Shown piece by piece: positions 1 to 11,042 of a stretch of 64,000 nucleotides of DNA. A program made the translations under genes and the position numbers. Below the pieces are notes generated by a model. It was not told where the DNA came from. It ran no database searches and saw only the letters and a program-made list of their open reading frames with translations. The stretch covers positions 4,774,001 to 4,838,000 of the forward strand of contig CAMGYJ010000011.1 in the NCBI GenBank assembly GCA_946122785.1, written 5' to 3'. This DNA comes from Linum tenue. Its lineage: Eukaryota; Streptophyta; Magnoliopsida; Malpighiales; Linaceae. How positions within the stretch are numbered: position 1 is the stretch's first letter; every line of letters begins with the position of its first letter.

Positions 1-379
1 CTGATGAATATATAGTTACGCAGGTTAATAATTAGATATTTCAGCTCATGAATGAAATATTATGGTTCACTATTAACCAAAATACCATGTAAAACCTTTT
101 GTCTAGTGTTCTTCGACCGCATTGTGAGACTATCTTAATACCAAGACATATTTTCATCATTTGGGTCATTATTAGTTAGCACATAATCACCTTGATTTTG
201 GTTCGAGCTATCCTTAACACAAAACAACGCATAGATAATACAGTGATGTAGAACTACACAGCACGTAGTACTACTACACCAACAACATTCCCTTTTATTC
301 TTCTTTCTCGCGAAACAAACTTTTTAAGTAATCAAACCACTCGGACCACGCACGCATCAATCGGCTTCCTCGATCAGCA

Positions 380-2354
380 TCACCTGACCCTGCAACCCAA
401 ATTAAGCACGTAATTAGTAAAAAAAACAGAAGAATATTAGGGTCGTCACAACATTATTACATTACACTGATCAATAAACTTCAATGCACATTAGAGTATT
501 AAGTAGCACGAGCAGCATTGTGTAGTAGTACAACTAGCAGTATATTATACTATCAGTATTGTAATTGGATAAAGTTATATTAGTCGTAGTATAACATAAT
601 ATTGAAGTACTAGTCACCCGTACAAACAAACAAAAAAAAGTAAAATGGACTCCTTACTTGCTGCAGTCGGTTGATGTGCTGATCGGAAAGCCGACGTCAA
701 CCCTGCACTTCCCGGGAAGTCCGGCGGCGAGACCCTGGTTGAGACCTGAGATACGACCGGCCAGGTCCTTCAAGCAGTTGCAAGCCTGCTGCCGATCCGG
801 CGTTGACTCACTCCTACTGTCACTCTAGAAAATGGCCAAGTGTAACCACTTCCTAAAGCGTAGTATAGCGAGTTTGGGTTTTAATGTCAACCCGGATCCT
901 AGATGTGATGACTACTCAGTGAATTCTTATTATCTAGCGGTGAAACTTTAGTGCAAGTCCAAATTAACAAACAAACAAAGCAAGTTAAACGGTTGTTTTC
1001 AAGTCGAGAGAGGTCACCCGGATATGGTTCCCTCTAGACTGCAGTTAAGCCGGATTGCAATTTACCAAGTTCAGTTTCAATGATAGTTATACTGCGGGAG
1101 GTTCTTAAACAGCCTGAAGTCTCGACTAAAGGTCTTCAGACCCTCTCAATCTGAGTCTCCAGCGGGCGACTAACTTCCATCGGAGTAAATAGATTGAGGC
1201 CCTAATGAACAAAACCTCCACTACCGAAGTGAATTCGTTACAGAATAGTGAGTTGGCTCCTCGACTAAAGTCACCAACTCCCTACCTTCAATCAAGGGTT
1301 CTCTATCAACCTAGGCAGATATTCTCTTTCTAGGTTAAAGCAGAAACAACAGGAATTTGATCATGATTCATGTCATTCAACAATTCAAACCTCAATTGAA
1401 CATAATCATATCAAAGAATCTGTACTTGGGTTCATACAATCAGACCTAACACACAAATCTAGGGTTCTCCATACCCAGATGAATGAGGAAGTTACTCCAT
1501 GGAGAGAGAAGCAAAGCAAGCTCAGATGTAGAAATCATGCTGTGAAGGATGAGAATCTGCTCCTGGTCGTCAATCGGCACTTCTCCAAGTGTGAGTTGAG
1601 CTCCAATGGTGATGAAGATCAAGCTAGGGCACTTGGGAACTCTGGTTCGTCGCTCTCTCTCTCTCTAGGAATCGCTTTCTTTCTCTAAAACTCGGAACCC
1701 CTCACTTGTGGCTGGAAATTGGCTTAAAAACCAGAAAATCCCGACTCACACGGCCAGGCCACACGGTCGTGTGACATCCCCAACTGCCCGTGTGAGTTGT
1801 GCAAACCGCAGCGTTTTGATAAGTGACTCGGGCTTCCTACACGGCCACGACCCACACGGCCGTGTGAGTGACCAGGCTGCCCGTGTGGGATATGCCGAGC
1901 CTTCACACGGCCACAATGGGTCTCCTACACGGCTGTGTGGCCTTTAGGCATGCCCGTGTGGCTTCTCAGCTTCTCGCCAAACGTCCAAACTTCGTCCAAT
2001 CGACCCCGAACTCGTTCCCAAACCTCCATGCACGTACTAGGACCTGAAATATCACAAACAAGAACAACCTAGCGTGAAATCGGCCTAAAACGCGAGAGTC
2101 GACATCTCAAACGGCTCAAGAATAGAGGTAAAAACATGTGCAATCAATGATCTATCAAGCGTCGAGCTGGCGGAGGAGTTGAGGCGCGTGACCCCGTTGC
2201 AGCAAACGGGCGTCAGCGGGCCCTGGCCCCTGACGTAATTAATGCACGGGCTGATGTTGGATGCGACCTGGCCGCAGGTCACGGCCCCTTGGGCCAGCTG
2301 CGCGCTCGCCACCACCATCACCGCCACGAGAACTTGCACCTTAGTAGAAGCCAT
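380..2354 (-). pseudogene. LTP1: nonspecific lipid-transfer protein gene split by an LTR
   Basis: The first part (2354 to about 2158) encodes a hydrophobic signal peptide (MASTKVQVLVAVMVVAS), then TCGQV, a single Cys and the CC pair of an 8-Cys nsLTP. A 1.34-kb solo LTR then interrupts exon 1. Coding resumes at 817-658 with [18 protein letters not shown] and the last Cys (STDCS). A GT donor at 657 and an AG acceptor at 390 bound a 268-bp intron. Exon 2 (389-380) adds two residues and TGA, as in LTP2 at 7869-8584. nsLTPs are secreted proteins that bind fatty acids or phospholipids and act in cuticle formation and defence. The LTR carries its own stops, so this copy should not make a full protein. 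The first exon part alone could encode an 89-aa truncated peptide. Confidence 0.88.
818..2157 (-). mobile_element. Solo LTR of an Athila/Tat-like Ty3/gypsy element
   Basis: On the minus strand it runs from TGATAG to GTGACA, with TG/CA ends. It aligns along its length with the LTRs of the element at 48928-59079; the last ~120 plus-strand bases are nearly identical (TACTAGGACCTGAAATATCA, ending TCTATCA). No internal retrotransposon sequence is present, so it is a solo LTR. It carries its own version of the family palindrome, CACACGGCCGTGTG at 1853-1866, and an imperfect copy at 1760-1773. The flanking 5-mers (CCTAC and AGCGT) do not match, so no TSD remains. It is more diverged than the 48928-59079 LTRs are from each other and may be a sister family. 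Confidence 0.85.
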
Positions 2355-2454
2355 GATAGGGAAGAGAGATTCTAAGCTTTTTTTTTTTTTTTAACTCTCC
2401 TTTGAGTGGTAAGTTGATAATGTTGTGAGTGTTAAAAGCTGTGACGAGGTGGGG

Positions 2455-2483
2455 TTTTTATGTAGGGGGGAATTCCATGCATG
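2455..2483 (-). promoter_or_regulatory. LTP1 promoter: TATA-like box and RY element
   Basis: TACATAAAAA (2464-2455) is about 100 bp upstream of the LTP1 start. A perfect CATGCATG RY element (2476-2483) lies just beyond it. The same RY motif is at a similar place in LTP2 (8724-8731). RY elements are known binding sites of B3 factors of the ABI3/FUS3/LEC2 class, so seed-type expression is an inference. A roughly 35-bp sequence (beginning TTTTAACTCTCC) is repeated at about 2390 and 2502. Confidence 0.5.
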
Positions 2484-2862
2484 TAAATGAGACCGGTGGG
2501 GTTTTAACTCTCCTTTGAGTGGTAAGTTGATAATGTTGGGCCGTAAATATTGAATGAATTCTGTCGGCAATGAGTCCGGCTTGGTGGAAGCTGCCTTAAC
2601 CTCTAAATTTAGGGCGTACTACTATTCCAGTATCGAATTTTATAATACTCAAGCCGGTGTCAAGAATCGGTTGATTCGAATAATTCGAGTTGTTGAAAGA
2701 GCTGGTTTCGGTTATGCATCATAAGTAATGGGGTTATTTATTGGCATTCGAAGAGAAGACTTCTCGGTTGCACAAGGCTCTGGTACCATATCAAGAACCA
2801 GCTCGTCTCAAAGTAACTCGAGTTTTCGTGAGATGTTCAATTACGGATCATATATATACCAT

Positions 2863-3519
2863 CAGCGGCGGATCCAGAACATATAAGAGCACTGAGCCGG
2901 ATTTCATTAGAAAATTAGAACCGTAAAAAAAACATTATAGTTTTTTTTTACAATATAAATTGTACACGACGGTATTTTAATTTAGCGAATGCATTGATAA
3001 TGGAGTTCGCATCCATACCAATAGTATACAATGTTTTAAATAAAAATACTTGAGCAATCAGTGAGAAATTCATCGCTCATTTTGTTGCGCAAATCAGTTT
3101 TCATATGTTTCTTTGTTGAAAAAGTTCTCCCCATAGTAGTTGTTGATACGAGCAGCGTCAACACTGGACAAATCAATCGTGCATTGTGTGTCCATATCTA
3201 TGTCCACTAGCCGGTTTAGTAAATTTTCAAGGGAACATATCTCATATTTCTTATAGTCTTTTATGTTTTAGACTTTTAGACTTTTAGATTTCATTAATTT
3301 TCTAGAAGAATAATCGGAGCTAGAATTTCCAGGCTAAATTTATAGTAGCGCTTTGAATATGTTAATCTGAATCATTTTTCTAGTTACAGCCAATCTTATT
3401 GTAAAATAACACTGGGCCGAATAACTAAAATCGAAAAATTCATAAAGACTATACTAACTGCAGATCCAGAGGAGGGCTGGGTCAGGGCCAGGGGTGGCCA
3501 CCCCCTGGATCCGCCACTG
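2863..3519. mobile_element. hAT-type MITE, 657 bp, perfect 8-bp TSD
   Basis: The ends are CAGCGGCGGATCCAG and its inverted partner CTGGATCCGCCACTG, which differ at one position. TATACCAT flanks the element exactly on both sides (2855-2862 and 3520-3527). An 8-bp TSD with short TIRs is the hAT signature. There is no transposase reading frame, so the element is non-autonomous. It sits upstream of LTP1; no equivalent is seen upstream of LTP2, so it inserted after the LTP duplication or was lost there. Confidence 0.88.
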
Positions 3520-3894
3520 TATACCATTTACTAACACACCCCTATCAAATGAAAGCCAACTCGTACGGGCATGAAATTTGCACAAGTCCCCATACTTAAC
3601 AAAACATATGGAGGTTATCGCGGGGATTACTAGAACTAAAGACATTTCGGTCACAGAAGATTCCGATACCATGTCAAGAACCTAGCTAATCTCAATAACT
3701 CTTAATTTTTTTATAGAAAAAGTCAGTTATAAATCATATACCATTTATTATCCCTGATACCTCATGTTCACTGGTATTCCTGACCGGTCAACAAAATGTA
3801 GAAAAATTTCTGATACACATTAACCTTTGTATAATACAAAAATATTTAATGTTTATATTTTTGTATATTTTTACGTCAGATTCGCTTTGAATGA

Positions 3895-4125
3895 AAGAAT
3901 GGCTATATGCCACCGTCCACAATACACAATGGAGTTGTAGAGTATGCTACTAAGACACGTAATATTGACGCGTAAGTTCTGCTGCGAGCTTGTTGTGATA
4001 AATAATGGAGGGATGGGCATTTGATTGGAGGAGGAGGAGCAAGTATGGCGATTTTGAAGCTTATCTGCAGTGAAGGAGACATCTCCACGTTGGACCACTG
4101 AGCTTGCAACAATTATCAGATTTGA
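3895..4125. repeat. Upstream segment shared by the LTP1 and LTP2 units (copy 1)
   Basis: This stretch matches about 9400-9590 over roughly 200 bp, including TTTGATTGGAGGAGGAG, GCAAGTATGGCGATTTT and the following CATCTCCACGTT block. No credible coding frame is conserved between the copies. It shows that the LTP tandem duplication included about 1-2 kb of upstream sequence. Confidence 0.7.
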
Positions 4126-4269
4126 CTGCGCGGTTTGTTTGTTTATGGTGTCACGGACTCACGGTGTGGTTGACGTTACAGGGGTTGGAAAACGGCATGG
4201 CAAAAAATTACTCTTTTTTTGTGTTGGTAATGAATCCAACTCAAAAATTGCTATTATTGGAAAAGTAGT

Positions 4270-5265
4270 GGGTAAAATACCACTTAATTTTAGTAGCGGA
4301 TAGGTTTGAGAATTGTAGTAGACATACCACTTAATTTTGAATAGGGCGTTCAGTACTATTAAATTTGTCAAAATGTGCATCCGTTTATTTTTCTATTCAC
4401 TTTTTGTTAACTAAATTTTTTTAAAACATTCAAAACTATATTTCAACAAGTTTTATCTAATATAATAATTAAAAAACCTTCTAAATATATTATTACTAGA
4501 ATGACTAATCAAAATCTTTCAATAAAATAGATAGATTAGTAAAAATAGTAAATGAACAAGAAGAATAATAAATATGCTAGAATATAATAAATATTTAAAA
4601 TAAATATCAGAATATCGATTTAAACCTCCTAATTCAATTAGAAGCACCATTAGAAATAATTAAAATAGTTTCACCAAAATAAAATAGTTAAAATAGAACC
4701 TAATCGATCATCAATACATCAAAATAGAAAAGGATAAATGAAACACAATCAGAAAGAATTAAACATACTTCACTAATTGAAAAAATTTAGAACAAAAAGA
4801 GATGAAAAGTAACCAGGTAATAAACAAAATATAAAAGCTATAATATTCGGTAAAAAAGCTACAACATTGATTAGTTACAACATTCATGTAATAATTCAAT
4901 TATGAGAACACATAATGATAATAAAAAATAATTATAATGATAATTGATTCTAAAATTTCTATCCAAAAGAGGATTCGAACTAAACAATAAAAATGATATT
5001 TTTCATAAGTCCAAATTATTTTTTTACAATAAGAAAAGTAGAAGGACCAATTATGAACTTTAGAAAACGGAATATTCCAAGAATACTTTGTCAACTTTAA
5101 CGGAATGCACTTAACAGTAAACTTAAGTGGTACATGTATGGTGCACATGTGGTACATGTATGGTGCACATATAATAGAGTTCAGTGATACCCGACGCCCT
5201 ATTCAAATTTAAGTGGTATGTCTACCCCAATTCTCAAATTTAAGTTAATCCAAGGTATTTTACCC
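4270..5265. mobile_element. Mutator-like MITE, 996 bp, ~100-bp TIRs, 10-bp TSD
   Basis: It begins GGGTAAAATACC and ends GGTATTTTACCC. The inverted similarity extends about 100 bp inward (4270-4370 against 5265-5165), including the block AGACATACCACTTAA. GAAAAGTAGT flanks it on both sides (4260-4269 and 5266-5275). Long TIRs with a 9-11-bp TSD identify the Mutator superfamily. The AT-rich interior holds no transposase frame. Confidence 0.88.
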
Positions 5266-5583
5266 GAAAAGTAGTGAATCCAAGTATAAAAGTAGTGTCT
5301 GGCCAGTCACACTTTCTTCATGCTTTTGGTATGCAAAAATTGCCTAGTATAGAGTGAAATTCGTTGATCCTTCACACAACATAATTTGAAGGTCATGAAC
5401 GTGAACCCACCGTTTCGAGAAACTAATTTAGTAGATTAGCTTGATTTTATAGTATAACTAGATTAATTAGTGCCCGACGCTCGAGAGAATTTGATGCTCG
5501 TGTATAAGTTAGAGTTCTAAAAAAATATTTTAGTTCTCGATTAATCGTATCTATATGCTTACCAATTATCAAACGTTGCGCCC

Positions 5584-6574
5584 GGGAATGGATCAGGTCA
5601 GTAACCTTATGGTGAGTAACTATGAGTAACCCGCCCACATCAGCATGACATCAGCATCCTCTCTCTCCTGGAAAGCCTTTAATTTTCTCCTCTTTAATCT
5701 TTGACGGACGATTTCTCACTCGTTTTAAGTCGAAATTTAATTTTGTTTACACAGTTAGATCAGATTAATTGTGCTCTTCAAAATGATATCCACTTTGATA
5801 TATTTTTCGAGCAAAAAAAATTGAGCCATTTTTTACCAATCTATACCATATGGTATTGATGGTATTGAAATAAGAGCATACATATGGTTTGAAAAGCGTA
5901 TCATGGTGGTATGAACAAACAAAGACTGTAGGATGATTGAATACATGATAGTAGAAGTATATTAATTGTCATTTAAGACTTTTAACATTGTATACCATAA
6001 AATACCACCCCGTACCAGGGTGGTATTGTATGATTTGAAAAGCGTACCATGGTGGTATGAACAAACCAAGACTGTAAGATGATTGAATACATGATAGTAG
6101 AAGTATATTAATTGTCATTTACGACTTTTAACATTGTATACCATAATATACCATAAAATACCACCCCGTACCAGGGTGGTATTGTATGGTATTGTGTGGT
6201 ATTTTTTGGTCTTGTAATTTGTTCACCCAGAAATTTGTAGATCCAATAGATCATGATGAACTCGTCCCTGCTGTGCAAACGTTTTCAAAAACGAATGAAA
6301 AATGAAGAAGATACCATATGGTATGCAGTTGGTACCGAGAGGCCAGAATTTTTTTTCCTCAAAAAATATTGAAAATTGATCTCATTTTGTAGAGCACGAT
6401 AAACTCGTTCCATCTGTGCAAAAAAAAATTAAAATCAGAGTTAAAACGAAAAAGATATGAGTCAATTAAGAAAGCTAGTGAAAATAAAAATGACCTTTAA
6501 TTCTCCATCCTTAGATCTGGATTTTCTAAATGGAGGGTCCAGATTTGGTTATTGATGGGTGCATATCTTGAGCC
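5584..6574 (+). mobile_element. Non-autonomous element, 9-bp TSD, family M copy A
   Basis: The element runs from GGGAATGGATCAGG to ATCTTGAGCC and is flanked by GTTGCGCCC on both sides (5575-5583 and 6575-6583). A second, inverted copy lies at 12165-13019 with identical end points and a different 9-bp TSD, which defines both ends securely. A 9-bp TSD suggests the Mutator superfamily, but the two ends are not clear inverted repeats, as in non-TIR MULEs. The interior is rich in short hairpins built from GGTGGTAT/ATACCACC. There is no coding sequence. Confidence 0.85.
5885..6176. repeat. ~146-bp tandem duplication inside family M copy A
   Basis: The block from about 5885 (TTTGAAAAGCGTA...) through ACCAGGGTGGTATT repeats at an offset of 146 bp, starting at about 6031. 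Copy B at 12165-13019 has only one unit, which largely explains why it is 136 bp shorter. Confidence 0.75.
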
Positions 6575-6839
6575 GTTGCGCCCAGCTCCTATATATATGT
6601 GCAACAATTTAGGCAGTGAGATAATCGAATGGAAGACAGAGAGCTATTGGTTTAGTTTCTTTCTATGTATAGTTTTTGCCCTCTGTTTTTTTATGAATCT
6701 ATTTATGTTATATCATAAAAAAAGATTGTTGACAACAACCCTCGCCAACCAGGATCTATACAATATGATCATAAGAAAAAACCTATAAGCAACCCCGAAA
6801 CAAAGCAAGAAAAACCCTACCAATATCGCTCTAGCTATC

Positions 6840-7135
6840 TAGTTAAATTGAACCAAATTGATCCGGTCCCAGTCCGGTCTTTTCGGAAATATAAGGACCA
6901 AAAATTGGATTGGATATAGTCCGTCTTGATTCGGTCTGGTCTTGACCCGGTCCGGTCCCAATTTGATCTTGATTTTAGATGTTGGGGGTCTCTTATCCGG
7001 GTTTTTTTTACCTCAAATCTAAGCCCGAATATGAGATTGAATTGTTTGCTATCCGGTCTCAGTCCGATCCCGGTCCGGATTGTACGGTCCGATTTCGAGT
7101 AAAACCAAACAGTCCGGGACCAAATAGTCAGCCCT
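6840..7135. repeat. GGTCCGGTCCC-rich transposon fragment
   Basis: Degenerate GGTCCGGTCCC and CCGGTCC runs on both strands end in a terminus-like block, GACTATTTGGTCCCGG read inward from about 7133. This composition is typical of the ends of some plant hAT-type MITEs. No matching left end or TSD was found, so it is probably truncated. Both overlapping reading frames here (135 and 99 codons) are low-complexity translations of the repeat. Confidence 0.4.
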
Positions 7136-7868
7136 ACTATCAACTGGTCATCAATCATAACCCTGATCTCACTTATCTTTTGTTCTTTATTATATTCTTT
7201 TGCACTTTGCAGTACGGCTTGACTATTTATATAGACTCTCACTTATCTTTTGTTTCCATCGGACACTTTCTTCGTTGAAAAGTAAAGACAAATAAATGAA
7301 TCTTGCTCCTATATACGTTGATACAAAGAATTGAACCGTGTACATTGACATTTTTTTAGAGTGCCATGAATGTTTTAATTATTGCTATAGGGACTAATGT
7401 ATGCATGTCTGAATTATTATCTTGTTGTTATGTATATACTTGTCCAATTAAAAAATTGACTATATGTATAAACATATCGCATACTTATAAATTATAATTA
7501 GATATTTCAGCTCATAAATTGATTTCTCATTCAATCTGAACAAAAAATACCACGTAAAATTTTGTGTCTACTATTCTTCAACTACATTGTGGCTTTCTTA
7601 ATACCAAGATATATTCATTTGAATCATGATTAATTAGCATAATCGTCTTTATTCTGTTCGAGCTCTCCTTAACACAACATAACGCATAGATAATACAATA
7701 CACTCATGCTTTGTAGCACTACACGGACTGATGCTTTGTAGCACTACACAGTACGCAGTACTACACAAACAACAATATTCCCTTTTATTCTTCTCGCCGT
7801 ACAACTGTAATTAATTAAGCAACTTGGATACACGTACGCATCAATCGGCTTCGTCAACTCAACCCGCA

Positions 7869-8584
7869 TTACCTGACCCTGTAATACAATCAAGTGCGTA
7901 ATTAGTCAACAAAAAAAAAGAGATTAATTAGCGTCGCCACAACGTAGACGGTAAGAAAGTCGTTAAGTGCCACACAACATCTTTTAACAATTCAAGTTAT
8001 TGGGACTGGTATGTTTATGACGACATGGTATCAGATCTGGTTTGTCATCAGTGACGTCACGCGTGTTCAAGTCCTCACTACCCCAATATTAACGTTTGTC
8101 TTAAAACACATGGTATCCGGAGGTCTTTGCAAACTCCAAAGAATATGTAATCTCATAAATTGATCAAGTTATTGTAACCCGTTGGTTTATGAGATAAATA
8201 CACTGAGACTAGTCAATAGAAAACTTTTGACACAAACCTGCTGCAGTCGACGGAGTTGCTGATGGGGAAACCAACGTTGACGCCGCACTTCCCCGGAAGC
8301 CCGGCGGCGTTGCCCATGTTGACGCCCCTGACGCTGCCGGCGAGGTTCTTCAGGCAGCGGCAGGCCTGCTGCCTGTCCGGCGTGGATCTGGCGGCGCCGT
8401 TGAGGGACCTGATCCCGTTGCAGCAGCCGGGCGTCACGCCGCCTCGGCCCGTGAGGTAACCGAGGCACGGCGCCAGGCTGGACGTGACCTGGCCGCAGGT
8501 CACGGTTCCTTCGGCCAGCTGCGCGCTCGCCACCATCGCCACCGCCATTAGGGCGACGAGAAACTGAATCTTGGTAGCGGCCAT
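7869..8584 (-). CDS. LTP2: nonspecific lipid-transfer protein (intact, 118 aa)
   Basis: Exon 1 is 8584-8238, intron 8237-7879 (GTTTGT...TTACAG) and exon 2 7878-7869, giving a C-terminus of DCSRVR and TAA. Residues 1-25 form a signal peptide (MAATKIQFLVALMAVAMVAS then AQLAEG). The mature part has the eight-cysteine nsLTP type-1 pattern: TCGQV, APC, a CC pair, CRC, GKC and DC, with the PDRQQACRCLK lipid-pocket motif. Total length and the short last exon fit the family. It is a secreted lipid carrier, probably apoplastic. This is the only undamaged LTP of the three copies here. The start is the only ATG preceding the signal peptide. The intron contains a TRIM relic. Confidence 0.95.
7963..8200 (+). 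mobile_element. TRIM relic inside the LTP2 intron
   Basis: The sequence resembles the complete TRIM at 10750-11042. An LTR-like block contains TTCAAGTTATTGGGACT, followed by TTATGACGACA. The primer-binding site TGGTATCAGA (8026-8035) matches initiator Met-tRNA. The internal CCCCAATATTAACG block follows, then a decayed second LTR (about 8164-8200). It lies wholly within the intron, so it is removed by splicing. Confidence 0.65.
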
Positions 8585-8690
8585 GATAGGGAAGAGAGAT
8601 TCTAGGGGTCTTTTTTCTTCTTCTTCTTTGCTTTGAGTGGTGAGTTAGATAATGGAGTGTGTGGAGTGAAAGTGTAAACGGGGTGGGGAT

Positions 8691-8731
8691 TATTTTATAG
8701 AGGGCGGGGGGAAATTAAATTTCCATGCATG
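8691..8731 (-). promoter_or_regulatory. LTP2 promoter: TATA box and RY element
   Basis: CTATAAAATA on the minus strand (8700-8691) is about 110 bp before the start codon and is a good TATA box. CATGCATG (8724-8731) is a perfect RY motif at the same relative place as in LTP1. A CT-rich leader (TTTTTTCTTCTTCTTC in plus orientation) lies between TATA and ATG. Confidence 0.65.
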
Positions 8732-9960
8732 TAAACGAGACTGGTGGTGGGTAGTAAACGGTTGATGGTTGTGGAGTGGGGTGGGGTGATATTGAATGAA
8801 TTTGTGTCGGCAATACACTGTACACCGTGGCAAAAAGAGGATTTAAAATTACATGCGTACTCTTTTTGGGATTATAAATAAACTAAAATTATTTATTAAA
8901 TACGTAATTAACGAATAATGGTATCCAAATAATTTATATGTAGATTAAAAAAAAAACCGAATAGTACAATCGAAACTGCAAAATACATTCGGTTTCTGCA
9001 CGACTGCTAGAATCAAAACTGCGTTCGGAAGCAAATAATAAACTGACGAATATGACTGGTATATGCATTTTTGTCTCCACCACCGTTACTGAGGACGATT
9101 CATCAATGCATTTTCAGTAAAGAATATCTCTCATCGGCAATAACATCTCTTGAGGTGAAAATAGATCCAATCAACGATTTATTCCAATTGTGAATTTCGT
9201 TTGCAGTGTAATAAACTAATTTTTTGTGGTCAATATGATGACAAAAAAAAAATTCACGGTCTTTCAAAAATTTCCAACATAGATGGTTCAATTCTTTGTA
9301 TAAGCATATATGGGAATGGGAGTATGTAATTTTTTTCCCCCAAAACAATACTGTTGTCTTGTGAGACTGTGACAGTGCCAAAACAGTCTCCCTCCACCTA
9401 CGACTATATACAGTATGGTTGCTAGGACACGTAATTTAGGTATGCGGACTGGTTGTGATAATTAATGGAGGGGACGACCCCAAGGCATTTGATTGGAGGA
9501 GGAGTAAGTATGGCGATTTCAAGTTTATCTGCACTGAAAAGGAAACATCTCCACGTTCGCCCACTTGCACCAATTATAAGATTTGACGGTGTCGGTTCTT
9601 CATTTAGTGGCGAAGCAACCCCTCTCATTTCGATTATTTGTCGATTGTGGCGTTTCGTTACGTACACAGTGTGCTTTAACCTATCTTATGTTATTATTAC
9701 GCTATTTATGTAAGAATAAAAAAAAAATAGAGGTGACATTAGATTGGATTCATGGATTGCTGGATTAATGAACTACTGATGAAACTATGGATCAAACAGA
9801 TTCATGAATTCATGGATTTGATCAAATGTATTGGTGGATTGGATCATATATATATCCAGATGGCATCTAAACATTAGACCAATAAGAAAAATCTGAAAGT
9901 TTATGTGCTAAAGTGTCATAATACAAAAACGACAAGATCCATATCCATATAAGACCAAAA
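8732..9960. other. Intergenic upstream of LTP2, including duplicated segment copy 2
   Basis: There is no supported gene. About 9400-9590 matches 3895-4125 upstream of LTP1. 9700-9960 is AT-rich, with repeated GGATTCATGGATT-type words. A 79-codon frame at 9961-10200 shows no recognisable domain. Confidence 0.55.
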
Positions 9961-10599
9961 ATGGCAGCCAATTTAGTCGATCGATTCACCAGTTTCGCTT
10001 CGACTCGACTAAATTCTAAAAACGTAGATAAGAAGAGTTCTTATCAAGATCACTCCTACAGAGAGCATCCAACACCTCCTTACCACGAAAAAGGGTATCA
10101 TCTCTCCATACACACACAAAATGAAAGGACCCTTTTTCTATTGGAAAGGAAGATAGAGAAGAACTCCTTACCTTGTAAGGAAAGGGAATCCTCTCCATGA
10201 CTCCTCCAAATCCTCAAGGTAAAAAAAAAATTTACCACAAAGGGAGGAAAACCATTATGGAGCAGGACGAGAGCCACAACTCTCCCTCGGAAGGATCTTA
10301 CGACCCTAACATAATTTTTCATAATTTGGCAGTAGGAGCACCATTTTTCTGCCTCCTTAAGAACACTTTAGTTTCACATTCCAAATTGTCATGAATGAGT
10401 TTATCGCGGTATTTGGAGGAAGAGGAGCTGTGATACTAGTTCTTAAGGCTATCGATCGTTAAGATGACTCTGATCCAACGAAAGGCACACGAAAGCTTCT
10501 CAAACAAGAGTATATATGAGCACTCTACAAAGCTACAATGGTGAACATACCTCCCCATATGCAACTTATAGTACTACAGAAGTCTCCTAAATGAACTTC

Positions 10600-10738
10600 A
10601 TATAATGGATGCACTCATAGACATTGGGGCTAGCCTTAATGCGATGCCACATTACATTTGTGAAGCACTAGGTATCAATAGTCTAAATAAGGAGATCACT
10701 GAAATAAAGATGCCAGACAACATAGTTTTTCGTTCTTA
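10600..10738 (+). pseudogene. Relic of a gypsy aspartic protease
   Basis: The frame around 10609-10738 reads DALIDIGASLNAMPHYI, then EALGI, and ends in TAA. This is the DxGAS active-site region of plant Ty3/gypsy gag-protease polyproteins, with DIGAS where others have DLGAS or DTGAS. Nothing recognisable flanks it, and the TRIM at 10750 follows at once. Confidence 0.65.
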
Positions 10739-10749
10739 AATGGGGATGG

Positions 10750-11042
10750 TGTTAGAGTGTGCTATAAGAACCAACATAACCTTTTCTCTAACAACTCGAG
10801 TTATTGGGACTTACTGGTTTATGACATGGTATTAGAGTTGGTTTGACCAAGTGGCTGTGTGTTCGAATCTACATGATCCCCAATATTAACAATTTATTAA
10901 AAGCACAAGGTATGGAGGGCTTGTGCAAACTTCAAGCTCATGAGTTGGCTTTCGTTTGAAGGGGCGTGTTAGAGTGTGTTATAAGATCCAACATAACCTT
11001 CTTCTAACAACTCGAGTTATTGGGACTAACTGGTTAATGACA
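10750..11042 (+). mobile_element. TRIM (terminal-repeat retrotransposon in miniature), complete
   Basis: Two LTRs of 77 bp (10750-10826) and 76 bp (10967-11042) both begin TGTTAGAGTGTG and end ATGACA. Directly after the first is TGGTATTAGAG (10827-10837), a primer-binding site for initiator Met-tRNA with one change. GAAGGGGCG (10958-10966) is a polypurine tract abutting the second LTR. Flanking 5-mers GATGG and TATGG are a TSD with one mismatch. It encodes nothing, as expected of TRIMs, which depend on other elements. A relic of the same family is in the LTP2 intron. Confidence 0.88.
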
